Source of the DNA: SAR202 cluster bacterium
GTDB taxonomy: Bacteria > Chloroflexota > Dehalococcoidia > Lucifugimonadales > VXLM01
Length of the DNA stretch: 64,000 nt
Assembly (NCBI GenBank): GCA_022448725.1
Contig: JAKUTR010000013.1
Span: forward strand, 1 to 64,000
Direction: 5' to 3'
A model generated the notes under the pieces. It did not search any database, was not told the origin of the DNA, and saw only the letters and a program-made list of their open reading frames with translations. Of the stretch, positions 8,738 to 18,279 are shown in pieces. Position numbers and translations under genes: made by a program. How positions within the stretch are numbered: position 1 is the first letter of the stretch; the number at the start of each line of letters is the position of its first letter.

Positions 8738-10243
8738 CTATTTCCAGACATGCCCCGCTTGCTGAGGACGGACGGGCCGACGTAGAACGGGCCTTAGGCT
8801 TGTAACACCCATCAGATACTGATCGATACAACGAGCAACGTCACGTCCTTCGGCTATCGCCCAGACAACAAGTGACTGCCCTCTAGACATATCTCCGGCG
8901 GAGAATACTCTGGCAACACTAGTACGCATCTCATCATCTACAAGAACGTTACCACGTTGATCGAGGTCAAGATCCAACTGCTCAAGCATTCCTCCGTGCT
9001 CCGGATGCAAAAATCCCATTGCAAGCAGAACAAGATCAGCGTCCATTTCAAATTCGGTTCCGGGGACTGGCTCAGGTTGGCCGTTATTCCATGAGACGCT
9101 GGAACCGTGAAGTTTCTTGACGGTTCCATTTGATCCAGTCAGATTAGTAGTCACAATATTGTAGTCACGGACGCCACCTTCTTCGTGGGCGGACGATGAT
9201 CTAAGGACCAGAGGCCACTGTGGCCATGGGTTATTCCCAGCTCTATCAGCAGGTGGTTCTGGCATAATCTCGAACTGATAAACTTCCTCTGCGCCCTGCC
9301 TATGCGCGGTTCCCAGGCAGTCGGCCCCTGTATCACCCCCACCAAGGATAACAACGCGTTTACCCTTCGCGTTAATGCGGATGCCGCTGTCCACTTCATA
9401 ACCAGAATTAACACGATTCTGCTGCGTCAAATACTCCATTGCGAAGTGAACGCCATCCAGTTCCCGTCCGGGCACAGGTAAGTCACGAGCCTGCGTTGAG
9501 CCACCCGTCAAACAAACAGCATCGTATTGATCGAGTAAGTCATTTGCGTCAAAATCCTTGCCGACATCGGTGTTGGCCTCAAACTTGACGCCCTCAGCCT
9601 CCATCTGGTCTACGCGCCGCTGTACGACTTCCTTTTCAAGCTTGAAGTCGGGAATGCCCAAGCGCAGTAACCCCCCGATGTATTCTGACCTTTCATACAC
9701 GGTGACCCAGTGTCCAGTACGGTTTAGCTGCTGCGCTGCAGCCATACCCGCTGGTCCTGAGCCGACGACAGCGACACTCTTACCGGTGCGAACTAAGGGT
9801 GGCTCAGGTTTTATCCATCCTTCTTGCCATCCTCGATCAGCGATACTTTTCTCAATGTATTCAATCGTGACGGGGTCGTCAGCCTCTACATGGTCTGTAT
9901 AGTGGCGAGGGCGTCCTACAATGCATGCGGCCTCACAAGGGGCAGGACAAATACGACCCGTGAACTCAGGGAAATTATTGGTTGAGTGTAAGGAAATAAG
10001 TGCCTTGTCCCATTGATCTTCGTACACAAAGTCGTTCCAGTCAGGGATGATGTTGCCGAGAGGGCAGCCTGTATAGCTGTGGCACATGGGAACGGCACAA
10101 TTCATACATCTACCCGCTTGGTGCCGAGCTTCCTGCGGGTCCCAGTCCAATAGGAACTCTTGCCAATCACGGACACGCTCCGGTACTGCACGCTTCGGTA
10201 GCGGTACACGTGCAAAATCTATGAATCCGGTTGGTTTACCCAT
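8738..10243 (-). CDS. gltD: Glutamate synthase (NADPH) small subunit
   Basis: The beta subunit of GOGAT passes electrons from NAD(P)H through FAD to the large subunit. The N-terminal part carries the cysteine-rich Fe-S region: C-M-N-C-A-V-P-M-C with a following C-P-L-G, then C-P-A-P-C-E-A-A-C. It is followed by an FAD-binding motif (V-V-G-S-G-P-A-G-M-A-A-A) and a NADPH-binding motif (V-I-L-G-G-G-D-T-G-A-D-C). Length of 501 residues is standard. It lies 23 bp downstream of gltB and 3 bp upstream of the sulfatase gene. Confidence 0.97.
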   Translation of the reverse strand: MGKPTGFIDFARVPLPKRAVPERVRDWQEFLLDWDPQEARHQAGRCMNCAVPMCHSYTGCPLGNIIPDWNDFVYEDQWDKALISLHSTNNFPEFTGRICPAPCEAACIVGRPRHYTDHVEADDPVTIEYIEKSIADRGWQEGWIKPEPPLVRTGKSVAVVGSGPAGMAAAQQLNRTGHWVTVYERSEYIGGLLRLGIPDFKLEKEVVQRRVDQMEAEGVKFEANTDVGKDFDANDLLDQYDAVCLTGGSTQARDLPVPGRELDGVHFAMEYLTQQNRVNSGYEVDSGIRINAKGKRVVILGGGDTGADCLGTAHRQGAEEVYQFEIMPEPPADRAGNNPWPQWPLVLRSSSAHEEGGVRDYNIVTTNLTGSNGTVKKLHGSSVSWNNGQPEPVPGTEFEMDADLVLLAMGFLHPEHGGMLEQLDLDLDQRGNVLVDDEMRTSVARVFSAGDMSRGQSLVVWAIAEGRDVARCIDQYLMGVTSLRPVLRRPVRPQQAGHVWK

Positions 10244-10266
10244 AGTTGTAGGAGTTCACTGCGATT

Positions 10267-13200
10267 TTATCTGCTGAAATCGTCCAAGCTGACATCCGTG
10301 CTAAGTGGGAGTTTTGCATTTTCTGCCAGGGCTCTCTTGTAGTCGTGAGGCATGATTTTTACGAACTTGGGCAGCATGGCATCCCAATTAGAAAGAACGC
10401 GCTCAGCATTCGCACTACCGGTATTACTTAGATGCTCAGAGAGCAGGCGATGTAGGGAGTCGCGATCTTCCTGTGATTTGACACTCTCGAGGGCTACCAT
10501 CTCGGTGTTGCATAAGCTTGAGAAGTCACCTTTTTCATCAAGAACGTATGCTTCTCCGCCACTCATACCAGCAGCGAAGTTTCGGCCTGTTGGCCCTAGT
10601 ACAATTACCCGTCCACCTGTCATATACTCGCACCCATGGTCACCTACACCTTCGACTACAGCTTCTGCTCCACTATTGCGCACGCAGAACCGTTCGCCAG
10701 CAATTCCTCGGATAAACACTTTTCCGGCAGTTGCGCCATATAAACCTACGTTACCAACTATGGTGTTTTCTTCTGGCGTAAAAGTTGCAGCGTCCGGTGG
10801 CACGATGGCTACTTTACCACCAGAAAGGCCCTTACAAAAATAGTCATTGGCATCACCTTGAAGCCTGAATGAAATACCTGGGGAAAGGAATGCAGCAAAA
10901 CTCTGTCCTGCGGACCCCCTTAGATCCAATTCGATAGTGTCTTCAGGTAACCCATCCTCACCGTAGCGTTTAGCCACCTGGTTACTCAACATCGTACCCA
11001 GTGTTCTGTTCTGGTTCCCAATGTTAAGTGTAAATTTCACTGGCTGGCCTTTTTGTAAGGCATCCGCGCACCTCTCAATAATCGTATTATCAATAGCGTG
11101 CTGAATACCGTGATCTTGCTTGTGGTCGGGGACAAAGTGGGTAGCAATTGACTCGGGCACATCAGGTCGGTGGAGTAGAGCAGAAAAATCCAGGCCGCGC
11201 GCCTTCCAATGATCAATCGCCTGTGTAGTATCAAGACGATCAACCCGGCCGACCATCTCGTTGATTGTCCGGAAACCCATCCGAGCCATGATCTCTCTTA
11301 ACTGCTCCGCTATAAAGAAGAAATAGTTGATAACGTGCTCGGGTTGGCCCGTGAACTTCTGGCGAAGTATCGGGTCTTGGGTTGCGATGCCAACTGAGCA
11401 GGTATTGAGGTGGCACTTTCGGAGCATAATGCAGCCCATAACGACTAGGGGGGCTGTAGCCATACCAAACTCTTCAGCACCAAGAAGGCATGCGATTGCC
11501 ACATCTCGACCTGTCTTTATCTGCCCGTCAGTCTGGACGACGATTCGGGAACGAAGGTTGTTCATCACCAGTACCTGCTGGGTCTCAGCTAAGCCAAGTT
11601 CCCAAGGCAAGCCTGCGTACTTAATAGAGGACTCGGGCGAGGCGCCAGTACCGCCGGAGTCGCCACTTATCAAAACCACGTCACCATGTCCTTTTGACAC
11701 GCCGGCAGCAATGGTTCCCACCCCTGCTTCAGCCACGAGTTTCACATGAACTCTGGCCTCGGGATTTGAATTCTTAAGGTCGTGTATAAGCTGCGCCAAA
11801 TCTTCGATAGAATAGATATCATGGTGCGGCGGAGGAGAAATCAACTCAACTCCAGGCGTTGAGTGGCGAACCCAGCCGATATATTCATCAACTTTATGTC
11901 CCGGGAGTTGTCCCCCTTCGCCTGGTTTTGATCCCTGCGCCATTTTGATCTGAAGATCGGTCGCATTGGCCAAGTAGGTTGCTGTAACACCAAACCGCCC
12001 GGAGGCCACTTGCTTCATTGCCGAGTTCCGAGATTCGCCATTTGGGTCAGGTTTGTAGCGTCTGAAATCTTCTCCGCCCTCACCCGTGTTGCTACGTGCC
12101 CCAATGCGATTCATCGCCACCGCCATCGTTTCGTGGGCCTCTCGACTAATTGAGCCTAAAGAGGCAGCGCCCGTCGCAAACCGCTTCACGATCTCCTTAG
12201 CTGGCTCAACTTCGTCAATCGGAATGGCTTTATCAGAATACTTAAACTCAAGTAAACCACGGATGGTGCATAACCGGCGATTGTAATCGTTTGCTTGAGA
12301 AGTAAACGCCTCGAAAGAGGAAGTGTCATTTGCTCTTGCAGCATATTGAAGGCTAGCGATCGTATCGGGGTTCCACATGTGGTACTCCCCATTGTGACGC
12401 CAGTAATAGAGTCCTCCTGGCGCTAGATCTAACTCGCCTACGATGTCACGTTCAGAGTAAGCAGCAGCGTGTCTGCGACAACTCTCTTGCTCAATCTCAC
12501 CGATTCCAATCCCCCCAACCCGCGAGGGAGTCCAGGTGAAGTATTCATCCACAAACTCTTGGTTCAAGCCAACCGCTTCGAATATCTGTGCTCCACGGTA
12601 GCCTTGGAGTGTTGAGATACCCATCTTGGACATCACTTTCACTACTCCCTTAACTACAGCCTTGATATAGTTTTTTTGTGTGTCGTCGTGAAGGCTACTG
12701 CTTGTAGGGGTACTTTCGAGCTTGACTTGTGCAAGTGTTTCGAAAGCAAGGTAAGGGTTTATGGCTCCCGCTCCATACCCGAACAGCAACGCGAATTGTC
12801 CTACATCACGAGGCTCACCAGATTCAACAACAAGCCCAACCTTAGTACGTGTCCCTTGGCGAATAAGGTGGTGGTGGACACTAGATACTGCAAGGAGGCT
12901 TGGAATAGGCGCATGCTCTGCATCCGCAGCACGGTCAGATAGGATCAGGATTGTATGCCCTTGCTGTACTGCATCGCCAGCTTCTTTCCTGAGAGATTCG
13001 ATAGCGTTCTTCAGAGAGCCCCTACCATCAGTTGGCCTAAAGACCGATGACAAGGTTTTGGCTTTGAGATTCCCTGAGTTCAGAGATCGAATTTTTTCAA
13101 GCTCGGCGTTCGTGAGAATCGGGGTTTTTAGCTTAAGCTGTGCAGATTGTAAGGGGGTCTGGTCAAACAAATTCCCCTCTGATCCTATGAAGGTTTCTAC

Positions 13201-14850
13201 GGAGGTTACCAACTCCTCACGAATAGCATCGAGTGGGGGGTTGGATACCTGAGCGAACAACTGTTTGAAGTACCAGAACAACAAAGGTGTCTGGTCTGAT
13301 AAAACTGCAAGTGGCGCGTCATTCCCCATTGAGCCGATGGGCTCGGATCCATTCTCACCCATTGGGGTAAGAACCATATTTACGTCTTCAAGAGTGTATC
13401 CAAATGCTGCCTGGCGTTGCGAGAGGGTCGTGAAGTCAGGGCCGTGGACGTCTGTAGGTTCTGGCAGGTCCTCCAATATCACTTTATTCTCGTTGAGCCA
13501 CTGTTTGTAGGGTTGCTGATTAGCTAACTGGGCCTTGATCTCCTCATCTGGTATGAGTCTCTGTTCATTCAGGTCGAGAAGAAACATTCGGCCAGGCTGT
13601 ATACGAGATTTGTATTTCACATCCTTGTCGGGAATGTCCAGTACTCCAGTCTCAGACGCCATGACCAGCACGTCATCTGATGTGACAAGGAAACGGCACG
13701 GCCTAAGTCCGTTACGGTCTAGAATCGCAGATATCTTTGTACCATCGGTGCCAATGATCAGTGCAGGGCCATCCCAGGGCTCCATCAGCCCAGAGTGATA
13801 CTCGTAAAAGGCCTTCTTTTCTTCGTCCATAGGGATACCGTCCGTCCAAGCTTCAGGGATCATCATCATCATCGCGTGAGGTAAAGATCTGCCCGAAGCC
13901 AGTAGTAGCTCTAGCACGTTGTCAAAGGTTGCTGTATCACTTTGTGTAGGCGAAGTAATAACCGGTAGAAGTTTTTTGATCTCAGGGCCCAGGATGGGTG
14001 AATCTAGTGATGCTTCGCGGGCGGCCATCCAGTTCATGTTGCCGCGCAGCGTATTAATTTCACCGTTATGAATGACGTATCGGTACGGGTGTGCCAAACG
14101 CCAGGATCCAAGCGTATTAGTACTGAACCTAGAATGCACCATGGCGAATGCTGAGACCATATCTTGGTCGGCAAGATCACAGTAAAAACCCTCTAATTGA
14201 TGCGCCAGAATCAATCCCTTGTAGACGATCGTATTGGAGGAAAGGCTGCAGATATAAAAGTCTTCATCCTCTGACAGAGTCAGGGAGCTAACAACATTCT
14301 CAATCTGTCGGCGAATAACGTACAGACGTAATTCAAAGGGAACGGGGTCGCAATTATTTGAATCAGGGGAAACGAAGAACTGGCGAATAGCTGGCATGAC
14401 ACCCTGAGCAAGTTCGCCTATTGCTTCTGGGCAGGTTGGTACGTCTCTCCATCCGAGGAATGAATAGCCTTCCTTGCGGACAGTACTTTCAATCACATCC
14501 TCACATTTCTTCCGTTCTTCGATGTCTTGTGGAAGAAAAACTGTTGCTACTGCATAGTTGCCCGGTGCTGGAAGGTCTATCCCTAGTTTTGCGGTCTCTC
14601 TAGCGAAGAATTCATGAGGAATCTGAATTAACAGGCCGGCGCCATCACCCGTGTCTGGGTCCGCACCTGCTGCTCCCCGGTGGCCAAGATTTATAAGTAC
14701 TTCAAGGCCCTTAGCTATCATATCGTGAGACTTGAGTCCCTTGATATTAGCGACCAGCCCCACTCCGCAGGCATCGTGTTCGAACCAAGGGTCGTAAAGG
14801 CCTTGTTTGCGTAATCGCGGGAAATTTCTATTTAATTTTGTGTCGTTCAT
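10267..14850 (-). CDS. gltB: Glutamate synthase large subunit
   Basis: The alpha subunit (1527 residues) makes glutamate from glutamine and 2-oxoglutarate. The catalytic N-terminal nucleophile is Cys28 (D-A-C-G-V-G), reached after removal of a short propeptide as in other GltB. The synthase barrel carries the [3Fe-4S] motif C-I-M-L-R-K-C-H-L-N-T-C-S-V-G, and the C-terminal beta-helix (GXGXG) domain follows. It starts 5 bp after the glnA stop, so GS and GOGAT, the two enzymes of the ammonium-assimilation cycle, are co-transcribed in pathway order. Confidence 0.98.
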   Translation of the reverse strand: MNDTKLNRNFPRLRKQGLYDPWFEHDACGVGLVANIKGLKSHDMIAKGLEVLINLGHRGAAGADPDTGDGAGLLIQIPHEFFARETAKLGIDLPAPGNYAVATVFLPQDIEERKKCEDVIESTVRKEGYSFLGWRDVPTCPEAIGELAQGVMPAIRQFFVSPDSNNCDPVPFELRLYVIRRQIENVVSSLTLSEDEDFYICSLSSNTIVYKGLILAHQLEGFYCDLADQDMVSAFAMVHSRFSTNTLGSWRLAHPYRYVIHNGEINTLRGNMNWMAAREASLDSPILGPEIKKLLPVITSPTQSDTATFDNVLELLLASGRSLPHAMMMMIPEAWTDGIPMDEEKKAFYEYHSGLMEPWDGPALIIGTDGTKISAILDRNGLRPCRFLVTSDDVLVMASETGVLDIPDKDVKYKSRIQPGRMFLLDLNEQRLIPDEEIKAQLANQQPYKQWLNENKVILEDLPEPTDVHGPDFTTLSQRQAAFGYTLEDVNMVLTPMGENGSEPIGSMGNDAPLAVLSDQTPLLFWYFKQLFAQVSNPPLDAIREELVTSVETFIGSEGNLFDQTPLQSAQLKLKTPILTNAELEKIRSLNSGNLKAKTLSSVFRPTDGRGSLKNAIESLRKEAGDAVQQGHTILILSDRAADAEHAPIPSLLAVSSVHHHLIRQGTRTKVGLVVESGEPRDVGQFALLFGYGAGAINPYLAFETLAQVKLESTPTSSSLHDDTQKNYIKAVVKGVVKVMSKMGISTLQGYRGAQIFEAVGLNQEFVDEYFTWTPSRVGGIGIGEIEQESCRRHAAAYSERDIVGELDLAPGGLYYWRHNGEYHMWNPDTIASLQYAARANDTSSFEAFTSQANDYNRRLCTIRGLLEFKYSDKAIPIDEVEPAKEIVKRFATGAASLGSISREAHETMAVAMNRIGARSNTGEGGEDFRRYKPDPNGESRNSAMKQVASGRFGVTATYLANATDLQIKMAQGSKPGEGGQLPGHKVDEYIGWVRHSTPGVELISPPPHHDIYSIEDLAQLIHDLKNSNPEARVHVKLVAEAGVGTIAAGVSKGHGDVVLISGDSGGTGASPESSIKYAGLPWELGLAETQQVLVMNNLRSRIVVQTDGQIKTGRDVAIACLLGAEEFGMATAPLVVMGCIMLRKCHLNTCSVGIATQDPILRQKFTGQPEHVINYFFFIAEQLREIMARMGFRTINEMVGRVDRLDTTQAIDHWKARGLDFSALLHRPDVPESIATHFVPDHKQDHGIQHAIDNTIIERCADALQKGQPVKFTLNIGNQNRTLGTMLSNQVAKRYGEDGLPEDTIELDLRGSAGQSFAAFLSPGISFRLQGDANDYFCKGLSGGKVAIVPPDAATFTPEENTIVGNVGLYGATAGKVFIRGIAGERFCVRNSGAEAVVEGVGDHGCEYMTGGRVIVLGPTGRNFAAGMSGGEAYVLDEKGDFSSLCNTEMVALESVKSQEDRDSLHRLLSEHLSNTGSANAERVLSNWDAMLPKFVKIMPHDYKRALAENAKLPLSTDVSLDDFSR

Positions 14851-14855
14851 GTTTG

Positions 14856-16214
14856 CTAAAGCCTTGGCAGATACTCTTTGATCTCATAATCTGAGACTTG
14901 GGTTCGGTATCTGTCCCATTCAATCTTCTTGTTCCTGATGAAGCTATCAAACACGGGCGAGCCTAGTGCGTTTCTGACGAGGGTGCTTTTCTCGCTCTCC
15001 TCAATGGCCTCGCCTAGGCTTAATGGCAACGATTCTATGCCCATTGCGGTGCGCTGGGCGTCATTCATATCGAGAACGTTTGCCTCTGCGGATGGAGGCA
15101 ACGGGTACTGATTAACAATACCTTCTAAGCCAGCTGCGAGCATGACGCTAAATGCCAGATAGGGGTTACATGCAGGATCAGGAGCACGGTATTCAATGCG
15201 TCTTGAGGCCTCCCGGCCTTCAGTATGAGAAGGAACACGAACGAGGTCGGCTCGGTTAGTCATCGCCCACGAGGCGTACATTGGTGCTTCATAGCCCAGT
15301 GGGTCCACCCCATTACTTCTTACTAACCGCTTGTACGAGTTAACCCATTGGTTGGTCACCAATGTGATCTCCCTAGCATGGTGTAGTAACCCTGCGATGA
15401 ACCATTTAGCTTCATCAGACAGCCTTGCCGTGTCGCTGGCATCGTCGAAAGCATTGTTGTCACCTCTGAACAGTGACTGATGGGTGTGCATGCCACTTCC
15501 ATTAATGCCATAAATCGGTTTGGGCATGAACGTAGCATAGTAACCACGGCTTACGGCGATCTCTTTGATTACCACGCGACAAGTCATAACAGTATCAGCC
15601 ATGGTTAGAGCGTCCGTATGGCGCAGATCTATCTCGTGTTGTGAAGCTGATACCTCGTGGTGACTGAAGACCACAGGGATTTCAAGCTGTTCCAAAGCCA
15701 GGACGGTTTCACGACGTAGATTTGTCGCAAGATCGCCTGGGTCTTGATCAAAGTAACCACCGTCATCTAAACCTGTTGTGCTTGCGGAGTCCTTAAAGTA
15801 GAAATACTCGATCTCAGGGGCGACGTAGTAGGTGTATCCCAAGGTGGCAGCCCGCTCAACATTGCGCCTGAGGACGGCTCGAGGATCACCTTCAAACGGC
15901 TTTCCCTCAGGCGTAACTATGTCGCAGAACATCCTTGCGACGGCGTTGGTCTTGGGTCGCCACGGTAGCAGGCTGAAGGTAGTGGGATCCGGGAGGGCAT
16001 ACATGTCACTTTCTGAGGAGCGAGCGAATCCTTCTATTGAGGAGCCATCAAAGCTCATCCCCCTTATCAAGGCGGATTCTAACTCCTCTATTGTGACGGC
16101 GACGCCCTTTAGACTACCAAGTATGTCGGTGAACCAAAGACGGACAAACTTGACGTCATTCTCACGGGCTTTCCGGAGGACATATTCGACCTCCTTTGCG
16201 TCTCGCTTTAACAT
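14856..16214 (-). CDS. glnA: Glutamine synthetase, type I
   Basis: Makes glutamine from glutamate, ammonium and ATP. The start at 16214 gives 452 residues and places V-K-F-V-R-L-W-F-T-D-I-L-G in the usual N-terminal position. The earlier ATG at 16265 would add 17 residues and lies inside a leader hairpin. Visible motifs are M-S-F-D-G-S-S-I, the metal-binding A-P-E-I-E-Y-F, and the glutamate/ATP loop V-N-S-Y-K-R-L. The region where GSI-beta enzymes carry the adenylylated Tyr (N-L-Y-D-L-P-P) is shortened and absent, which suggests the GSI-alpha type without adenylylation control. First gene of the glnA-gltB-gltD-sulfatase operon. No clear ribosome-binding site is seen at either start. Confidence 0.95.
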   Translation of the reverse strand: MLKRDAKEVEYVLRKARENDVKFVRLWFTDILGSLKGVAVTIEELESALIRGMSFDGSSIEGFARSSESDMYALPDPTTFSLLPWRPKTNAVARMFCDIVTPEGKPFEGDPRAVLRRNVERAATLGYTYYVAPEIEYFYFKDSASTTGLDDGGYFDQDPGDLATNLRRETVLALEQLEIPVVFSHHEVSASQHEIDLRHTDALTMADTVMTCRVVIKEIAVSRGYYATFMPKPIYGINGSGMHTHQSLFRGDNNAFDDASDTARLSDEAKWFIAGLLHHAREITLVTNQWVNSYKRLVRSNGVDPLGYEAPMYASWAMTNRADLVRVPSHTEGREASRRIEYRAPDPACNPYLAFSVMLAAGLEGIVNQYPLPPSAEANVLDMNDAQRTAMGIESLPLSLGEAIEESEKSTLVRNALGSPVFDSFIRNKKIEWDRYRTQVSDYEIKEYLPRL

Positions 16215-16245
16215 ATGCGTAATTTGGGAGTTAAATCGTTGGTTG

Positions 16246-16275
16246 AAAAAAGCCGTCCGCCCCATAACGAGGCGG
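16246..16275 (-). terminator. possible attenuator in the glnA leader
   Basis: In the direction of glnA transcription, CCGCC (16275-16271) pairs with GGCGG (16261-16257) over a 9-nt loop. After 5 nt comes a run of six T (16251-16246), 31 nt before the chosen glnA start. The stem is short and the T run slightly removed, so attenuation is only a suggestion. Confidence 0.4.
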
Positions 16276-16291
16276 GAAACAGCGAAAGGTC

Positions 16292-16320
16292 ATTATATTG
16301 CCAGATAAGATTGATGTCAA
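16292..16320 (-). promoter_or_regulatory. consensus sigma70-type promoter of glnA-gltBD
   Basis: On the minus strand TTGACA (16320-16315) and TATAAT (16297-16292) are both perfect hexamers separated by exactly 17 bp. Transcription would start near 16285, about 70 nt before the glnA start at 16214. No sigma54-type GG-N10-GC element was seen beside it. Confidence 0.88.
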
Positions 16321-16390
16321 TCATAGTGAAGGAACACCCTCTTCTGCCTAGTGGATGTAATATATATTCGAATTACCAAGGGAGCACATC

Positions 16391-17875
16391 ATGCGCAAGC
16401 AACGAACGATTTATCACAACGATGCCCGTCACTATCACCTGTGGCTCCATGATCCTCCGATACGTTTAAAAGATGCCCAAAGACCTGTAGATGATGTTGC
16501 CGGAACGGGCGTTGACACCTTCAGTTATTGCGTCGAACGAGGTGATGGAGCTTTCTACCCAACGAAGGTTGGCCTCTTGTTCGGTACTGATAAACAACCT
16601 TTCAGCAGCTCCATTACCTGGCATGCCTGGGAGGCGTTCCGGAGTTTGTCGGATGATGGTTACGATCCTCTACAGATTCTGATTGACAGAGCACATGAAA
16701 AAGGAATGGAGTTCTGGGCGGATCTCAGACTTGCCCAATACGGGGGTATGGATCCAAAGTTTGCCATCGAAAACGGAGGGAGATACTTTGCAGAGACCGG
16801 GGTAAGAGAGCATTTCTCAGCCATGTCCCGTGAGCTCGTAGTGGACTATAACAGTGATGGACTAGAGCTCGACTTTACGATTGCAAATGGTACGCATCAC
16901 TCTTATCTCCGTCCTGAGGATGTGGAGCAGTACACTTCCGTGATCACGGAGTGGGTTAAGAGCGTATCTGAGATGGTTAAACGTTTTTCGGGCCCCCAAT
17001 GTGCCATAGGGGCCCGAGTCTACCCCCTTGAAGAGACCAACCTGCGACAGGGGCTTGATGTGAGAGAATGGCTTGCGAATGGGATATTGGACTTCGTAGT
17101 TCCAATGCAGTATGAGTACAATTCTCTAGATCCAAACATGCCGTTTGATTGGCTTATCGAAGCTGCCCACCTCAATCAGGCCTCAGTCTATGGGATGTTG
17201 CAGCCGTATGTGCCCGTTCAAGAAGTTTCCCTACAAAAAGATAATCGCCACCATGCGCCCCAAGACATGATGAGGGCAACGGCAGCGAGCTATTGGGACA
17301 GGGGTGTGGACGGTTTATACACTTGGTTCATGCGGTGGCCGCATGGTAGTGATGAGCGCACCCTGCTAACGGATATTAGCGACCCTGATTTGATCAGCGA
17401 GAAAGACAAAAGGTTCTTCGTACTACGCCGATCACAGGATCCAGACAGTGCGTCTTATGGTGCGGGTCTTCCTATAGAGATTCCTCACGCTGATTCCAAA
17501 CCTCGGGCCGTCAGCATTTACGTAGCAGATGATGTCCGCGCCACACCAGGTAACAGAGTTAAGTCTGTGAAGCTGATCGTATCCACCACAAATATGGTTG
17601 GATTAGATGGGTTTGAGGTAATGCTTAACGGAGAGTCGGTTTTAGGCGAAACGTGTACACGTGACTTTGCTCATAACACCCCGCATCTGGCCCCCCGGGG
17701 TTTGGAATTGACTTTTGAACTAAAGAGTGTTGTACCGATACATGGATGGAACGTCGTTGAACTATCATTGAATTCACGCCCCAAGGGGTTTGAAGGAGGC
17801 ATGATCGTTGAAGGTGTCGAACTCTTGGTTGAGTATGCGCCATACCCGACGTCGCACAGAGTAGCGAAAGAATGA
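16391..17875 (+). CDS. Glycoside-hydrolase-like TIM-barrel protein
   Basis: A 494-residue protein resembling the GHL10/family-10-like putative glycosyl hydrolases. An N-terminal barrel half ends in strands such as G-M-E-F-W-A-D-L-R and D-G-L-E-L-D-F-T, the latter typical of the acid-bearing strand in these barrels. A later strand reads D-F-V-V-P-M-Q-Y-E-Y. The last 150 residues (from about R-R-S-Q-D-P-D) look like a beta-sandwich accessory domain. No signal peptide is present, so action on an intracellular sugar or glycoside is implied. An AAGGGAG site precedes the ATG. Its stop overlaps the next start by 4 bp (ATGA). The enzymatic role is inferred from fold-like patterns; the substrate is unknown. 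Confidence 0.65.
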   Translation: MRKQRTIYHNDARHYHLWLHDPPIRLKDAQRPVDDVAGTGVDTFSYCVERGDGAFYPTKVGLLFGTDKQPFSSSITWHAWEAFRSLSDDGYDPLQILIDRAHEKGMEFWADLRLAQYGGMDPKFAIENGGRYFAETGVREHFSAMSRELVVDYNSDGLELDFTIANGTHHSYLRPEDVEQYTSVITEWVKSVSEMVKRFSGPQCAIGARVYPLEETNLRQGLDVREWLANGILDFVVPMQYEYNSLDPNMPFDWLIEAAHLNQASVYGMLQPYVPVQEVSLQKDNRHHAPQDMMRATAASYWDRGVDGLYTWFMRWPHGSDERTLLTDISDPDLISEKDKRFFVLRRSQDPDSASYGAGLPIEIPHADSKPRAVSIYVADDVRATPGNRVKSVKLIVSTTNMVGLDGFEVMLNGESVLGETCTRDFAHNTPHLAPRGLELTFELKSVVPIHGWNVVELSLNSRPKGFEGGMIVEGVELLVEYAPYPTSHRVAKE

Positions 17876-18141
17876 TTGATTGGCTGAAAGCAGTTCTGGG
17901 TATCGCAGATGACAACGAAAAGTTTGTGACGCTCACCGATCCGATGCCCGAGCCAGAGGCAGAGATGTGGGCTCAGCGTCTACGTGCAGTTGGTATAGGA
18001 GCAGCCGTGCAGAATCTAGGACTTCCTCCCTATACCAGCTCGATGAGTAACAACTACACCGTATCAATTCGAGCTATCGATGTTACTCGAGCGTGCGGGG
18101 TCTTGGGTGAGGAGAGCACTGATCGATCTGATGTCGGGTAA
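17872..18141 (+). CDS. Small DUF2007-like protein
   Basis: An 89-residue soluble protein that starts in the ATGA overlap with the preceding gene. The pattern A-E-M-W-A-Q-R-L-R-A-V-G-I-G-A-A-V, then a strand Y-T-V-S-I, then A-C-G-V-L, matches the ferredoxin-like DUF2007 domain, in which a helix-plus-strand unit precedes a V-x-V strand and an A-x-x-V-L helix. The function of the domain is not established. Assignment is by pattern and is moderate. Confidence 0.6.
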   Translation: MIDWLKAVLGIADDNEKFVTLTDPMPEPEAEMWAQRLRAVGIGAAVQNLGLPPYTSSMSNNYTVSIRAIDVTRACGVLGEESTDRSDVG

Positions 18142-18217
18142 TGAGGATTCAATGGATAAAAGGTAGCTTGTTTGGGGTGATTGATATTTCATCAGTGTCT
18201 TCTTGTCCCCAACTTCT

Positions 18218-18245
18218 TTGCTATTTGGGTAAGCACGTATACAAT
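18218..18245 (+). promoter_or_regulatory. possible promoter of the Ldh2 gene
   Basis: TTGCTA (18218-18223) and TACAAT (18240-18245) are separated by 16 bp, 35 bp before the ATG at 18280. Moderate match only. Confidence 0.35.
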
Positions 18246-18279
18246 CCGTTCCGGTAATCGACAGGGAGGATTTGGTCAG

